From positions 186,001 through 250,000 of the forward strand of contig NZ_VTAV01000005.1 in assembly GCF_008180195.1 (NCBI RefSeq): a stretch of DNA of 64,000 bases, in the 5' to 3' direction. The notes beneath the pieces were generated by a model. It was given only the letters and a program-made list of their open reading frames with translations. It made no database searches and was not told where the DNA came from. This document shows positions 28,183-37,028 of the stretch, in pieces. This stretch comes from Sphingobacterium phlebotomi. GTDB taxonomy: Bacteria > Bacteroidota > Bacteroidia > Sphingobacteriales > Sphingobacteriaceae. Within the stretch, counting starts at the first letter, position 1. Every line of letters begins with the position of its first letter. A program made the position numbers and the translations under genes.

Positions 28183-29376
28183 ATGAACGCAACGGAGAAA
28201 CTTGATTTTTTAGTTCAAGACAAAAATTTAGATACAGATTTAAAACATATTGCTCGTAAAGTACTTGAAGGCGAGCGGATAAGTTTGGAGGAGGGCGTTA
28301 TACTATATGAACGTGGAGAACTGGGATACTTAGGTGTGCTAGCAAACTATATCCGCGAAAAAAAACACGGTGATTATACATACTTCAACCGAAACTTTCA
28401 TATCGAACCAACCAACGTATGTGTGTACGATTGTAAGTTCTGTGCCTATTCCCGTTTGATTAAAGAAAGAGACCAGGGGTGGGAAATGGATGTTACAGGT
28501 ATGATGGACATTATCAGGAAATATGATGATGAGCCTGTTACCGAGGTACACATCACAGGCGGTGTCGTGCCAAAACAGAATCTGGATTTCTACGCTGATT
28601 TTTTTAAGCAATGTAAAGCACATCGTCCTGATTTACATATCAAAGGGCTTACACCGGTGGAGTATTACTACATATTCAAGAAAGCAAAAATGAGCCATTA
28701 CGATGGTTTGAAATATTTGCAGGAATGTGGACTTGACTCGATGCCTGGGGGCGGGGCGGAAATTTTCCATCCGGAAGTTCGGGAGAAAATCGCGGGCGAT
28801 AAGTGTACTGCCGAGCAGTGGTTGGATATTCACGAGCAAGCGCATAGCTTAGGAATGCGGACCAACGCTACCATGTTATATGGGCATATCGAAGATTTTT
28901 GGCATCGTGTAGACCATATGGAGCGATTGCGGCAATTGCAGGACAAGACGGGAGGCTTCCAAGCATTTATACCGTTAAAATTCCGTAACCAAGGCCATCA
29001 GATGTCACACGTTCCAGAGGTATCGGTTGTGGAAGATCTGCGAAACTATGCCGTTGCCCGGATTTATATGGACAATTTCGACCATATTAAAGCGTATTGG
29101 GCGATGATTTCCCGGGATACAGCACAACTGTCTTTGGCGTTTGGCGTGGATGATATAGACGGCACGCTGGACGATACGACCAAGATTTATTCGATGGCCG
29201 GCGCGGAGGAACAGCACCCGGCGATGAGCACACGCCAACTGGTGGAGCTTATTAAACAGGTAGACCGACACCCTATTGAACGCGACACACTTTATAAAAT
29301 AGTGACGGATTATAAAGATGTTGTTTTTGAAGAAGCAAACAAACCAAATTATTATTCATTACCCGTAGTAGAATAA
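28183..29376 (+). CDS. mqnE: aminofutalosine synthase MqnE (radical SAM)
   Basis: 397 residues. The radical SAM motif C80-x3-C84-x2-C87 lies in EPTNVCVYDCKFCAYSR. VHITGGVVPKQNLDFYADFF, GLTPVEYYYIFKKAKMS, DSMPGGGAEIFHPEVREKI and RTNATMLYGHIE are MqnE blocks. It joins the chorismate-derived enolpyruvyl benzoate to adenosine in the futalosine route to menaquinone. A Shine-Dalgarno AGGAGG at 28172-28177, five bases before the ATG, is unusually strong for this phylum. A histidine phosphatase and mqnA follow with short gaps, so the three are probably one operon. Confidence 0.96.
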   Translation: MNATEKLDFLVQDKNLDTDLKHIARKVLEGERISLEEGVILYERGELGYLGVLANYIREKKHGDYTYFNRNFHIEPTNVCVYDCKFCAYSRLIKERDQGWEMDVTGMMDIIRKYDDEPVTEVHITGGVVPKQNLDFYADFFKQCKAHRPDLHIKGLTPVEYYYIFKKAKMSHYDGLKYLQECGLDSMPGGGAEIFHPEVREKIAGDKCTAEQWLDIHEQAHSLGMRTNATMLYGHIEDFWHRVDHMERLRQLQDKTGGFQAFIPLKFRNQGHQMSHVPEVSVVEDLRNYAVARIYMDNFDHIKAYWAMISRDTAQLSLAFGVDDIDGTLDDTTKIYSMAGAEEQHPAMSTRQLVELIKQVDRHPIERDTLYKIVTDYKDVVFEEANKPNYYSLPVVE

Positions 29377-29391
29377 CAGATAGATTAGAAA

Positions 29392-30009
29392 TTGAAAAAG
29401 ACGTTTTATTTTATCCGACACGGACAGACAGATTTAAATTTAAAAGGAATCGTTCAGGGGAGAGGTGTGGACTCTCCACTGAATGAAACAGGGCATAAGC
29501 AAGCACAAGCCTTTTACGAAGCTTTTAACCATGTGCCTTTCGATAAAATATATACATCCACTTTGTTGCGGACCAAACAGACAGTCCAACCTTTTCTGGA
29601 ACAAGGTATACCGAGTGAAGAATTGATCGGCCTAGATGAAATTTCGTGGGGAATTTATGAAGGGAAGGAACAAAACGAAACCATTATGACAGGTTTTGAG
29701 GAGGTGGTTAATTCTTGGAGAAATGGAAATTTAGACTTGCGTATTGAGCAGGGAGAATCCCCAAACCAACTGGTGGCTCGTCAGCGACAAGCGATATCTT
29801 ACATGTTGCAGCAGCCGGATGAAGAAACCTTATTAGTGTGTATGCATGGTCGGGCACTGCGCATCATGCTCTGTCATTTGACGGACGTTCCGGTACATCT
29901 GATGGATGACTTCCCGCATACCAATACAGCCCTTTATGTATTGGAATATAATAATCGTTGTTTTGAGATAGTTGACCATTATAACGTTAAACATTTAGAA
30001 GATATATAA
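29392..30009 (+). CDS. histidine phosphatase family protein (phosphoglycerate mutase-like)
   Basis: 205 residues from a TTG start (29392); no ATG precedes the phosphatase motif. The catalytic loop FIRHGQTDLN at residues about 6-15 holds the phosphorylated His; the second His is in VCMHGRALRIML (about 155). TLLRTKQTVQPF supplies the second arginine. Members are phosphatases of sugar phosphates, nucleotide-loop intermediates or phosphoproteins. It sits between mqnE (15-base gap) and mqnA (1-base TAATG overlap), so co-expression with menaquinone synthesis is likely, although no phosphatase step is known in that route. Confidence 0.88.
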   Translation: MKKTFYFIRHGQTDLNLKGIVQGRGVDSPLNETGHKQAQAFYEAFNHVPFDKIYTSTLLRTKQTVQPFLEQGIPSEELIGLDEISWGIYEGKEQNETIMTGFEEVVNSWRNGNLDLRIEQGESPNQLVARQRQAISYMLQQPDEETLLVCMHGRALRIMLCHLTDVPVHLMDDFPHTNTALYVLEYNNRCFEIVDHYNVKHLEDI

Positions 30010-30728
30010 TGAAGAAAATAGCCGTATCTGCGGTTTCTTATACAAATACACTCCCATTTTTAAACGGTATAAGAAATTCAGAGGTGATAAATGCGATAGA
30101 CTTATCTGTAGACTATCCGAGTGAATGTGCGCGGAAGGTGATTCATGAGGAAGTGGATATGGGAATCATTCCTATCGCTGCTTTAGCTGAGCTTCCTAAT
30201 TACCATATTATCGGGGATTACTGTATCGGTAGTGATGGTGCGGTAGATTCCGTTTTTATTTTTTCGGAAAAACCAATTACCGAAATTGAAACCCTCTTGT
30301 TGGATAAGCAATCAAAAACCTCCAATGGATTGGCGCAAATTCTTCTAAAGCATTATTGGAAAAAAGATGTTCAGGTGCTAACAAAAGGAGAGGCAGATGC
30401 TTATGTGTTGATTGGTGACCGTACGTTTGGTGAAAAAAGCAAAGTGCCGTTTGCCTACGATATGGGATATTATTGGAAAGAGATGACGGGCTTGCCTTTT
30501 GCTTTCGCTGCGTGGGTTTCGAACAAGGAATTACCCGAAGATTTCAAAACAGCGTTCAACGATGCATTAGCTAAAGGAGTAGCATATCCGGAAGCGGTTA
30601 TACCAGGATTACCTGTCTATGCAGATTTCGATTATCATAAGTATTTGACGGAGAACCTTGATTTTCTTCTGACGGCAGAAAAAAGGAAAGCGATAGATCT
30701 TTATCTGGAGCTGTATAAGGAACTTTAA
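30009..30728 (+). CDS. mqnA: chorismate dehydratase MqnA
   Basis: 239 residues. The N-terminus KKIAVSAVSYTNTLPFLNGI, EVDMGIIPIAALAELPNY and FAYDMGYYWKEMTGLPFAFAAWVS match the MqnA/MqnD periplasmic-binding-protein-like fold; the N-terminal type (SYTNTLP) is MqnA. It removes water from chorismate to give 3-[(1-carboxyvinyl)oxy]benzoate, the substrate of MqnE, so the two genes encode consecutive steps. It overlaps the phosphatase stop by one base. The gene converges on the CLC gene with only two bases between stops. Confidence 0.92.
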   Translation: MKKIAVSAVSYTNTLPFLNGIRNSEVINAIDLSVDYPSECARKVIHEEVDMGIIPIAALAELPNYHIIGDYCIGSDGAVDSVFIFSEKPITEIETLLLDKQSKTSNGLAQILLKHYWKKDVQVLTKGEADAYVLIGDRTFGEKSKVPFAYDMGYYWKEMTGLPFAFAAWVSNKELPEDFKTAFNDALAKGVAYPEAVIPGLPVYADFDYHKYLTENLDFLLTAEKRKAIDLYLELYKEL

Positions 30729-30730
30729 GC

Positions 30731-31948
30731 CTAAAAAAACTTAAAGTTTTTAATCCTCTGTGCACTATAAATACCCTTTTTTCCTGAGATGATATAGCTC
30801 ATCAGACAGGTTGTCAAGAAAAATATCCCGTATTGCCAACCGAATAGTTCCATGGCCATGACCGTACATGCAATAGGGGTTTTGGTGCAACCGGCAAATA
30901 CCGAAACAAATCCCGTAGCGGCAAGAAGTGCTAGGGGTAGTGGGATGAAAGGGGCTAATGCGTTACCTAAGGTAGCACCGATGAAAAATAGGGGGGTGAC
31001 TTCTCCTCCTTTAAAGCCAGCGCTTAACGTTAATGCGGTCAATCCTATTTTGATAAGGAAGTCTGTCGGAGGAAGCGATTGCTGAAAAGCATCCATTATC
31101 GTGGGGATACCGAGACCTATATGTTTGGTGGTCTGCAGAAGCCAGACCGCTAAAACCACCAATATTCCTCCAACAAAAGGACGAAGTAAGGGTTGTTTTA
31201 TTTTTTTGAATCCTATGCTGCATACATCACCAGTATACCGAAATAGGATAGACGCTAATCCGAATAAGATACCGGCAAGTAGCAAATAAGCAAAAACAGA
31301 AAAGGATAACGCGGGAACTTCACCGATAGGGGGATAGTGGGTGTGTAATCCGCCACATAGTATACATATCCAATTGGAAAGTAAGGCAGTCGCCAATATA
31401 GCGCCTACACCTCGCCAACGTATCTTGCCCAATTGAACCATCTCCATGGCGAAAATAGCGCCTGTTAAAGGTGTTCCAAAAAGAGAAGCAAATCCCGCTG
31501 CTATCCCACATAATAAGAGAATACGTTTATCTTGCTTCCCCAGTGTAACAAACTTGTCGAATTGGGCGGCCACCGTGCCACCGTATTGTACGGCTGTTCC
31601 CTCACGCCCGGCCGAACCGCCGAAGAGATGTGTAATCAAGGTGGTGAAAATAACCATAGGAGCCATCTTCCATGGAACACCCTGTGCTGTAGGGTAATAA
31701 TATTCTTCTAATAAAAGATTGTTTCCTTTTTGTGCATTTCCGCCATATCGTTGATACCACCATACAATAAAAATACCAGCAAAGGGTAGCAACAATATAA
31801 TCCAAAGGTGTGCCTCCCGAAAGAGGGTGACTTCGTTTAAGGCATACAGAAATGCAGCGGAAAGGGATCCTACCAATCCGGAAACGGCCAATATTAAAAA
31901 TAACCATTTAAAAAGGAGGCGTACCAAAGGTAAAACGGACTTTATCAT
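30731..31948 (-). CDS. CLC family transporter, CLC-F (fluoride)-like
   Basis: 405 residues with about ten hydrophobic helices. The key motifs are not those of chloride CLCs. The GSGIP position reads KGNNLLLEE (about 75-82), the GREGP position reads GSAGREGT (gating Glu at about 116, followed by Thr), and the third motif reads FKGGEVTPLFFIGATLG. GREGT/V and GNN-type motifs characterise the fluoride/proton antiporter clade CLC-F. Fluoride efflux is therefore the best prediction; plain chloride transport is the alternative. No fluoride riboswitch is visible: an AraC regulator gene lies 11 bases upstream on the same strand. Confidence 0.82.
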   Translation of the reverse strand: MIKSVLPLVRLLFKWLFLILAVSGLVGSLSAAFLYALNEVTLFREAHLWIILLLPFAGIFIVWWYQRYGGNAQKGNNLLLEEYYYPTAQGVPWKMAPMVIFTTLITHLFGGSAGREGTAVQYGGTVAAQFDKFVTLGKQDKRILLLCGIAAGFASLFGTPLTGAIFAMEMVQLGKIRWRGVGAILATALLSNWICILCGGLHTHYPPIGEVPALSFSVFAYLLLAGILFGLASILFRYTGDVCSIGFKKIKQPLLRPFVGGILVVLAVWLLQTTKHIGLGIPTIMDAFQQSLPPTDFLIKIGLTALTLSAGFKGGEVTPLFFIGATLGNALAPFIPLPLALLAATGFVSVFAGCTKTPIACTVMAMELFGWQYGIFFLTTCLMSYIISGKKGIYSAQRIKNFKFF

Positions 31949-31959
31949 GCTTTATCAAT

Positions 31960-32814
31960 CTAAGAAACCGATTCCCGATACGCAGACGGCGTAGAACCGG
32001 TAATGGATTTGAACATTTTATGGAAACTGACGAAATTGTGAAAACCGCACTCGAAACAGATTTCTTTAATGGGGGCGTTGCCTTCAGCCAGCAATTTACA
32101 GGCGTGTCCTATTCGAAGTTCGTTAACAAATTCTATCAGTGTTTTGCCCGTGCGCTGTTTAAAGTAGCGACAGAAAGAGTTGGGTGTCATTCCAGCTACA
32201 TGGGCAATATCGTCCAGTTGGATTTTAGATTTGTATTGTAGGCGGATGTAGTCCAGGATTTTGTTCATGCGAAGATAGTCACCTTGTTGCTGCGGGTTTG
32301 TGTAGTTGGAGCTTACTAACGTAGTTGGGGTTGGCAAGGTTGCGGTATAATCCAGTATGTCAAGAAGCATGATGAGCCGCTTAGTTGGCATTTGAACAGA
32401 TAAATTTTCAAAGAAATGTATAAGGCGTGGGTCACTTGACGGAAATAAAATCGCCCGTTTAGCTAATCGATAAACCTGCTTAACATCAACGGCTTCGGGT
32501 AGCCCTAAAAAATCAGAACCGATAAAATCGGGTCTGAAATGAACGACATGGATGTCAGCTACATAAGACGGGCTTGATTTAATGTATTCTTCATCAAAAA
32601 GCCAGTAGTGTGGTGTCTTAGAGCCTATTAAAACCATAAAATTATCAGAGAACTGCTGTATGCAGTCGCCGACAAAGAAGGTTCCCTTTCCATGCTTAAT
32701 ATAGATAAACTCCAACTCTTCATGATAATGCCATACATTGTGGTTTTGTGGTGTATTGTCATGCCGTACCGCAATGGAGCTAAAGGTGGACGAAGTATGA
32801 TCTAGCCGTTGCAT
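31960..32814 (-). CDS. AraC family transcriptional regulator
   Basis: 284 residues. The N-terminal cupin-like sensor (about 1-165; WHYHEELEFIYIKHGKGTFFVGD) is typical of sugar-responsive AraC proteins. The C-terminal double helix-turn-helix (about 185-284) contains LDDIAHVAGMTPNSFCRYFKQRTGKTLIEFVNELRI and CFECGFHNFVSFHKMFKSITG. It is divergent from the L-fucose gene set across a 136-base gap, so it is the likely activator of that operon and of itself. The CLC-F gene behind it may simply be read through. Confidence 0.9.
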   Translation of the reverse strand: MQRLDHTSSTFSSIAVRHDNTPQNHNVWHYHEELEFIYIKHGKGTFFVGDCIQQFSDNFMVLIGSKTPHYWLFDEEYIKSSPSYVADIHVVHFRPDFIGSDFLGLPEAVDVKQVYRLAKRAILFPSSDPRLIHFFENLSVQMPTKRLIMLLDILDYTATLPTPTTLVSSNYTNPQQQGDYLRMNKILDYIRLQYKSKIQLDDIAHVAGMTPNSFCRYFKQRTGKTLIEFVNELRIGHACKLLAEGNAPIKEICFECGFHNFVSFHKMFKSITGSTPSAYRESVS

Positions 32815-32950
32815 AGAAAGGATGTAATTTATTTATTCGTATTAAAGCCTAAATATACGTAACCTGTGTTAAAATTGGTTAGTAAATCGGTAAAATAGTT
32901 CAATAACGTTGTGTTAATTTGCACTAGTTTTACTTTCCAATATAATTCCT

Positions 32951-34201
32951 ATGGTGCGAGAGAAAAAATATACGCTAGCAATTGCTTTAATAACCTCTTT
33001 ATTTTTCTTTTGGGGGTTTATCCACAATCTTGATCCTATCCTGATTCCGCATTTGCGAAATGCATTTAGTTTAACACATTTTCAGGCGTCTTTGGTAGAC
33101 TCTGCTGTTTTTATTGCTTACTTTCTGTTAGCTATTCCTGCAGGTTACATTATGAAACGCTTTGGTTATAAGACAGGTATCACCGTGGGCTTACTTGTTT
33201 TTGCATTAGGATGTTTCCTTTTTGTACCTGCGGCGAACAAGATTAATTATTATTTCTTTTTAGGCGCTTTGTTTATCGTGTCCTGTGGTCTTGCTATATT
33301 GGAAACGGCGGCAAACCCTTATATTACCGTATTAGGTGATCCGGAAAAAGCGACCCAGCGGCTTAATTTCGCACAATCTTTCAATGGCTTAGCTGCATTT
33401 ATTGCGCCTATTGTCGGGGGTAAATTTATTCTAACCGAGGAACCCAAATCGGCCGAGGAGATTGCTGCATTGAGTGAGCAGGCAAGAAATGCCTATATTC
33501 AATCGGAAACTGCTTCTGTAAAAGGGCCTTATCTCGTGTTGGGATTGATTCTGTTATTGGTAACCGTTTTCTTCATTTTCACCAAACTGCCCGAAATCAA
33601 AGAAAAGGAAGAAGGAGGTGGTTCTAAAGGTGTGTTTGGGTCGCTAAGACACAAAAATGTATCCTGGGCAGTAGTAGCACAGTTTTTCTATATCGGGGCA
33701 CAAGTTTGTATATTAAGTTTTTTGGTCATGTACGCGACGGAGGTTTCTGGTGTTGCTCCTACACAAGCAAGTTATTATGCAGGTGTTGCTGGACTTGCCT
33801 TTATGCTCGGTAGGTTTATCGGAACATTCTTTATGCGATATATAGCGCCGCTTAAGCTTTTGCTGGTATATGCATTGATTTCTATGTGTTTAACGTTGTA
33901 CGTTATTTATGGTGATGGGATCGGGACATTATACGCTATGATTGGTATTGCCTTTTTTATGTCTATTATGTTTCCTACAATATTTGCAGTGGGTGTGGAA
34001 GGTATCGGTGCTGATACGAAATCGGCGTCTAGTCTGATTGTCATGTCCATTGTCGGTGGAGCTGCATTGCCACCGGTATTGGGGTTAGTGTCCGATTGGA
34101 CGGGAAATTTCCAGTTGGCGTATTATGTGGTGTTTATTTGTTTTGTGGTGGTGGCGCTGTTTGCCTGGAATAATAGGAATAATAAAGAATATAATATATG
34201 A
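32951..34201 (+). CDS. fucP: L-fucose:proton symporter FucP family
   Basis: 416 residues with 12 membrane segments. The blocks SLFFFWGFIHNLDPILIPHLR, FFLGALFIVSCGLAILETAANPYI, RLNFAQSFNGLAAFIAPIVGG and FFMRYIAPLKLL are characteristic of the FucP branch of MFS sugar symporters. It brings L-fucose in with protons. It is first in the catabolic set, its stop overlapping the mutarotase ATG by four bases (ATGA). No secretion signal; inner membrane. Confidence 0.93.
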   Translation: MVREKKYTLAIALITSLFFFWGFIHNLDPILIPHLRNAFSLTHFQASLVDSAVFIAYFLLAIPAGYIMKRFGYKTGITVGLLVFALGCFLFVPAANKINYYFFLGALFIVSCGLAILETAANPYITVLGDPEKATQRLNFAQSFNGLAAFIAPIVGGKFILTEEPKSAEEIAALSEQARNAYIQSETASVKGPYLVLGLILLLVTVFFIFTKLPEIKEKEEGGGSKGVFGSLRHKNVSWAVVAQFFYIGAQVCILSFLVMYATEVSGVAPTQASYYAGVAGLAFMLGRFIGTFFMRYIAPLKLLLVYALISMCLTLYVIYGDGIGTLYAMIGIAFFMSIMFPTIFAVGVEGIGADTKSASSLIVMSIVGGAALPPVLGLVSDWTGNFQLAYYVVFICFVVVALFAWNNRNNKEYNI

Positions 34202-34527
34202 AGAGATATGCGTTAGCTCTTGACCTCGTAGACGATCTAAAATTAATAGCGGAATATGAGGCTTATCATCTAGCTGTATGGCCGGAAATCCGAGCATCAA
34301 TAATCGCTGCAGGCATAGAGAATATGGTTATATATCGTTTTGGTAATAGGTTGTTTATGACTATGGATGTGGAGGATACATTCAGTTTTGAGAAGAAGAA
34401 CGGAATGGATGCTGCTAACCCAAAAGTACAGGAATGGGAAACGTTGATGTGGAAATATCAGCGAGCGGTACCGGGAGCTAAACCTGGAGAGAAATGGGTA
34501 TTGATGGATAAAATTTTTGAATTGTAA
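34198..34527 (+). CDS. L-rhamnose/L-fucose mutarotase (RhaM family)
   Basis: 109 residues. The YEAYHLAVWPEI block contains the conserved catalytic His, and FMTMDVEDTFSFEK, NPKVQEWETLMWKYQ and WVLMDKIFEL are RhaM-family blocks. These enzymes interconvert alpha and beta anomers of 6-deoxyhexoses. Given the operon it most likely supplies the beta-L-fucose anomer for the dehydrogenase. Translationally coupled to fucP and followed after two bases by the dehydratase gene. Confidence 0.9.
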   Translation: MKRYALALDLVDDLKLIAEYEAYHLAVWPEIRASIIAAGIENMVIYRFGNRLFMTMDVEDTFSFEKKNGMDAANPKVQEWETLMWKYQRAVPGAKPGEKWVLMDKIFEL

Positions 34528-34529
34528 GA

Positions 34530-36194
34530 ATGGGTAGAGCACGATTGTCATATTTACAAATACACCCCAAAGACAATGTATTGGTGGCGTTACGGGATTT
34601 GCCACCAGGATTTGAGGTGGATTTCGGTGGGAAAAGATTCACGCTGCGAGAAGCTGTCCGGGCGAAACATAAATTCACGATTTCTCCCTTAGAGAAAGAT
34701 GCCGATGTGCTGATGTACGGTGTTTTAGTAGGCAAAATGAACGACGCAGTTGCGGACGGTGTGCTTATCACTACGGACAATTTACGTCATGCTTCCGATG
34801 ATTTTAAGCTGGGTACTAGAAAATTAGATTGGGAGAAGCCAGATGTATCCGCCTTTGAAGGACGTACTTTTAATGGTTTTTACCGTAGCAATGGTACGGT
34901 AGGGACTGCAAATCATTGGTTGGTAATCCCCCTTGTGTTCTGTGAAAACAGGAATGTGCTCACATTAAAATCTGCGTTGGAGGAGAAATTGGGTTACCAG
35001 GTAGAGTCAAAAGATTATTCGGATGAGGTGGATGAATTAATCGCTCGTTATCAAGCGGGCGCTTCCGTGCATGAGTTGTTGGCCGTAGACCTCTCGCCAG
35101 CGAAAGTTGGTAAGGAGAAAATACGCCTATTTCCGAATGTAGATGGGGTCAAGTTTTTGAATCATGAGATGGGCTGTGGGGGGACGCGGATGGATTCGGA
35201 TGCGCTATGTGGCTTACTTGCGGGGTATATTACACATCCTAATGTAGCTGGTGCTACCGTTTTGAGCCTTGGTTGTCAGCATGCACAAGCTTCCATATTG
35301 CGGGATGAAATTAAAAAGCGGGATACGGCATTTGATAAACCGTTGTATATTTTTGAGCAACAGTTTGAGGGTACGGAACAGGAGTTGATGCAGAAGGCCA
35401 TTAAAGCGACTTTTGCCGGACTCACGCAAGCGAATAGACAAACCCGCCAGCCGGCAACTTTAGATAAATTATGTATCGGCTTGGAGTGCGGTGGGTCAGA
35501 TGGATTTTCGGGTATTTCGGCGAATCCCGCTTTAGGATATGTATCGGATATGTTGGTGACGATGGGCGGTTCGGTTATTTTAGCAGAGTTCCCGGAACTC
35601 TGTGGTGTGGAACAGGAATTAAGCGATAGATGCATAGATGAGGCCACTGCTGAGAAATTTATGCATTTGATGAAAACATACAACGCAAAAGCGGAAGCAG
35701 ACGGTTCGGGTTTCTATATGAATCCCTCACCGGGAAACATTCGTGACGGATTGATCACGGATGCCATAAAATCTGCAGGTGCCGCAAAGAAAGGAGGAAA
35801 TTCTCCTGTGGCGGCAGTAGTGGATTATCCTGAGGTGGCTAATGCGCCGGGACTGAACCTGTTATGCACGCCGGGTAATGATGTGGAAAGTACAACGGCA
35901 GAGGTTGCAGCGGGGGCGAACATCGTGCTTTTTACAACCGGATTGGGAACACCAACAGGAAATCCTATTGTACCCGTGATTAAACTTGCTACCAATACAA
36001 AGACATTTGAAAAGATGCCCGATATTATCGATATTAACTGTGGGACCATTATCGATGGAGAGGAGACCATCCAGGAAGCTGCACATCGGATATTGGAATA
36101 TGTCATTACGGTGGCGAGCGGAGAGGAACAACCTAAGGCCGTCCAGCTGGGACAAGATGATTTTATTCCATGGCGGAGAGGAGTATCGTTGTAA
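34530..36194 (+). CDS. UxaA family dehydratase, probable L-fuconate dehydratase
   Basis: 554 residues. An N-terminal SAF domain (about 1-90; IHPKDNVLVALRDLPPG) precedes the altronate dehydratase catalytic domains. VKFLNHEMGCGG, LSLGCQHAQA, CIGLECGGSDGFSGISANPALG, GGSVILAEFPEL, GSGFYMNPSPGNIRDG, FTTGLGTPTGNPIVPVIKLATNTKTF and INCGTIIDGEETI are conserved. The two-cysteine/histidine iron site of the family lies in the MGCGG/GCQHA segment. Altronate is the textbook substrate, but the flanking genes encode only L-fucose steps, and the Campylobacter jejuni fucose island also carries uxaA. L-fuconate is therefore the inferred substrate, giving 2-keto-3-deoxy-L-fuconate. Confidence 0.88.
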   Translation: MGRARLSYLQIHPKDNVLVALRDLPPGFEVDFGGKRFTLREAVRAKHKFTISPLEKDADVLMYGVLVGKMNDAVADGVLITTDNLRHASDDFKLGTRKLDWEKPDVSAFEGRTFNGFYRSNGTVGTANHWLVIPLVFCENRNVLTLKSALEEKLGYQVESKDYSDEVDELIARYQAGASVHELLAVDLSPAKVGKEKIRLFPNVDGVKFLNHEMGCGGTRMDSDALCGLLAGYITHPNVAGATVLSLGCQHAQASILRDEIKKRDTAFDKPLYIFEQQFEGTEQELMQKAIKATFAGLTQANRQTRQPATLDKLCIGLECGGSDGFSGISANPALGYVSDMLVTMGGSVILAEFPELCGVEQELSDRCIDEATAEKFMHLMKTYNAKAEADGSGFYMNPSPGNIRDGLITDAIKSAGAAKKGGNSPVAAVVDYPEVANAPGLNLLCTPGNDVESTTAEVAAGANIVLFTTGLGTPTGNPIVPVIKLATNTKTFEKMPDIIDINCGTIIDGEETIQEAAHRILEYVITVASGEEQPKAVQLGQDDFIPWRRGVSL

Positions 36195-36224
36195 AATTAG
36201 TGCTGAAATTAACACTTAAATAAT

Positions 36225-36989
36225 ATGTCAAAGCTAAATAATAAAGTAGCGATAGTTACCGGGGGCGGCAGCGGTATAGGGAAAGCAATAGCAGAACTTT
36301 TTGCCCAGGAAGGAGCATCCGTACATATCGTAGATTTGAATGCCGATGTGGCACAACCTGTTGTCGACGGTATTATAGCAACAGGCGGAAAAGCGAAGTT
36401 ACACGCTTGCAATGTCGCGGAACAGGCCGATGTTACACGTGTTGTGGAAAGTATCGGACGAGTAGATATTTTGGTCAATAATGCCGGTATCGCACATGTC
36501 GGGAATCTGGAAAAATGTTCGTCGGAAGATTTTGAACGCGTATTTCATGTAAACGTAAAAGGAGCGTACAATGCCCTTTATGCGGTAGTGCCTGTCATGA
36601 AAGCCAATGGAGGAGGTGCGATCTTGAATTTAGCCTCTATCGCAGCAGTCGTGGGCATTAGTGATCGATTTGCCTACTCCATGAGCAAGGGTGCTATCTA
36701 CGCCATGAGCATGTCCATCGCGCGGGATTACATGGGAGATAATATCCGCTCAAACTCTATTTCTCCAGCAAGGGTACATACACCTTTTGTGGATGGTTTT
36801 ATCGCGAAAAACTATCCCGGACAGGAAGCTGAAATGTTTGAGAAGCTCTCAAAATCTCAGCCGATAGGCAGAATGGCGAAACCAGAAGAAATTGCTAAAT
36901 TAGCATTGTTTCTGTGCTCCGACGATGCGGGGTTTATAACAGGAAACGATTACCCGATCGACGGAGGATTTATTAAATTGAATAATTAA
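36225..36989 (+). CDS. SDR dehydrogenase, probable 2-keto-3-deoxy-L-fuconate dehydrogenase
   Basis: 254 residues with TGGGSGIG (12-19), HIVDLN (acidic residue favouring NAD), NNAG, catalytic YSMSK and the C-terminal DYPIDGGFIKL. It resembles glucose/ribitol-type SDRs. In the oxidative L-fucose route an SDR oxidises 2-keto-3-deoxy-L-fuconate at C4 to the 2,4-diketo compound, and the next gene encodes the matching hydrolase; assignment to this step is by context. The gap from the dehydratase is 30 bases. Confidence 0.87.
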   Translation: MSKLNNKVAIVTGGGSGIGKAIAELFAQEGASVHIVDLNADVAQPVVDGIIATGGKAKLHACNVAEQADVTRVVESIGRVDILVNNAGIAHVGNLEKCSSEDFERVFHVNVKGAYNALYAVVPVMKANGGGAILNLASIAAVVGISDRFAYSMSKGAIYAMSMSIARDYMGDNIRSNSISPARVHTPFVDGFIAKNYPGQEAEMFEKLSKSQPIGRMAKPEEIAKLALFLCSDDAGFITGNDYPIDGGFIKLNN

Positions 36990-37028
36990 TTGGATACTAA
37001 TATTTAAATACTTAACACGAACATAATA

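Noticed and set aside
30737..30755. AAAAACT-TAA-AGTTTTT palindrome between mqnA and the CLC gene
   Set aside because: Its stem is almost purely A-T, overlaps the CLC coding end and is too weak to call a terminator.
31949..31959. Fluoride riboswitch upstream of the CLC-F-like gene
   Set aside because: Only 11 bases separate it from the AraC gene; no aptamer can fit and none was seen inside the AraC end.
32815..32950. AraC operator in the divergent fucose control region
   Set aside because: Some short repeats (GTTAA-type) occur, but no pair of direct repeats is clear enough to mark as a binding site.
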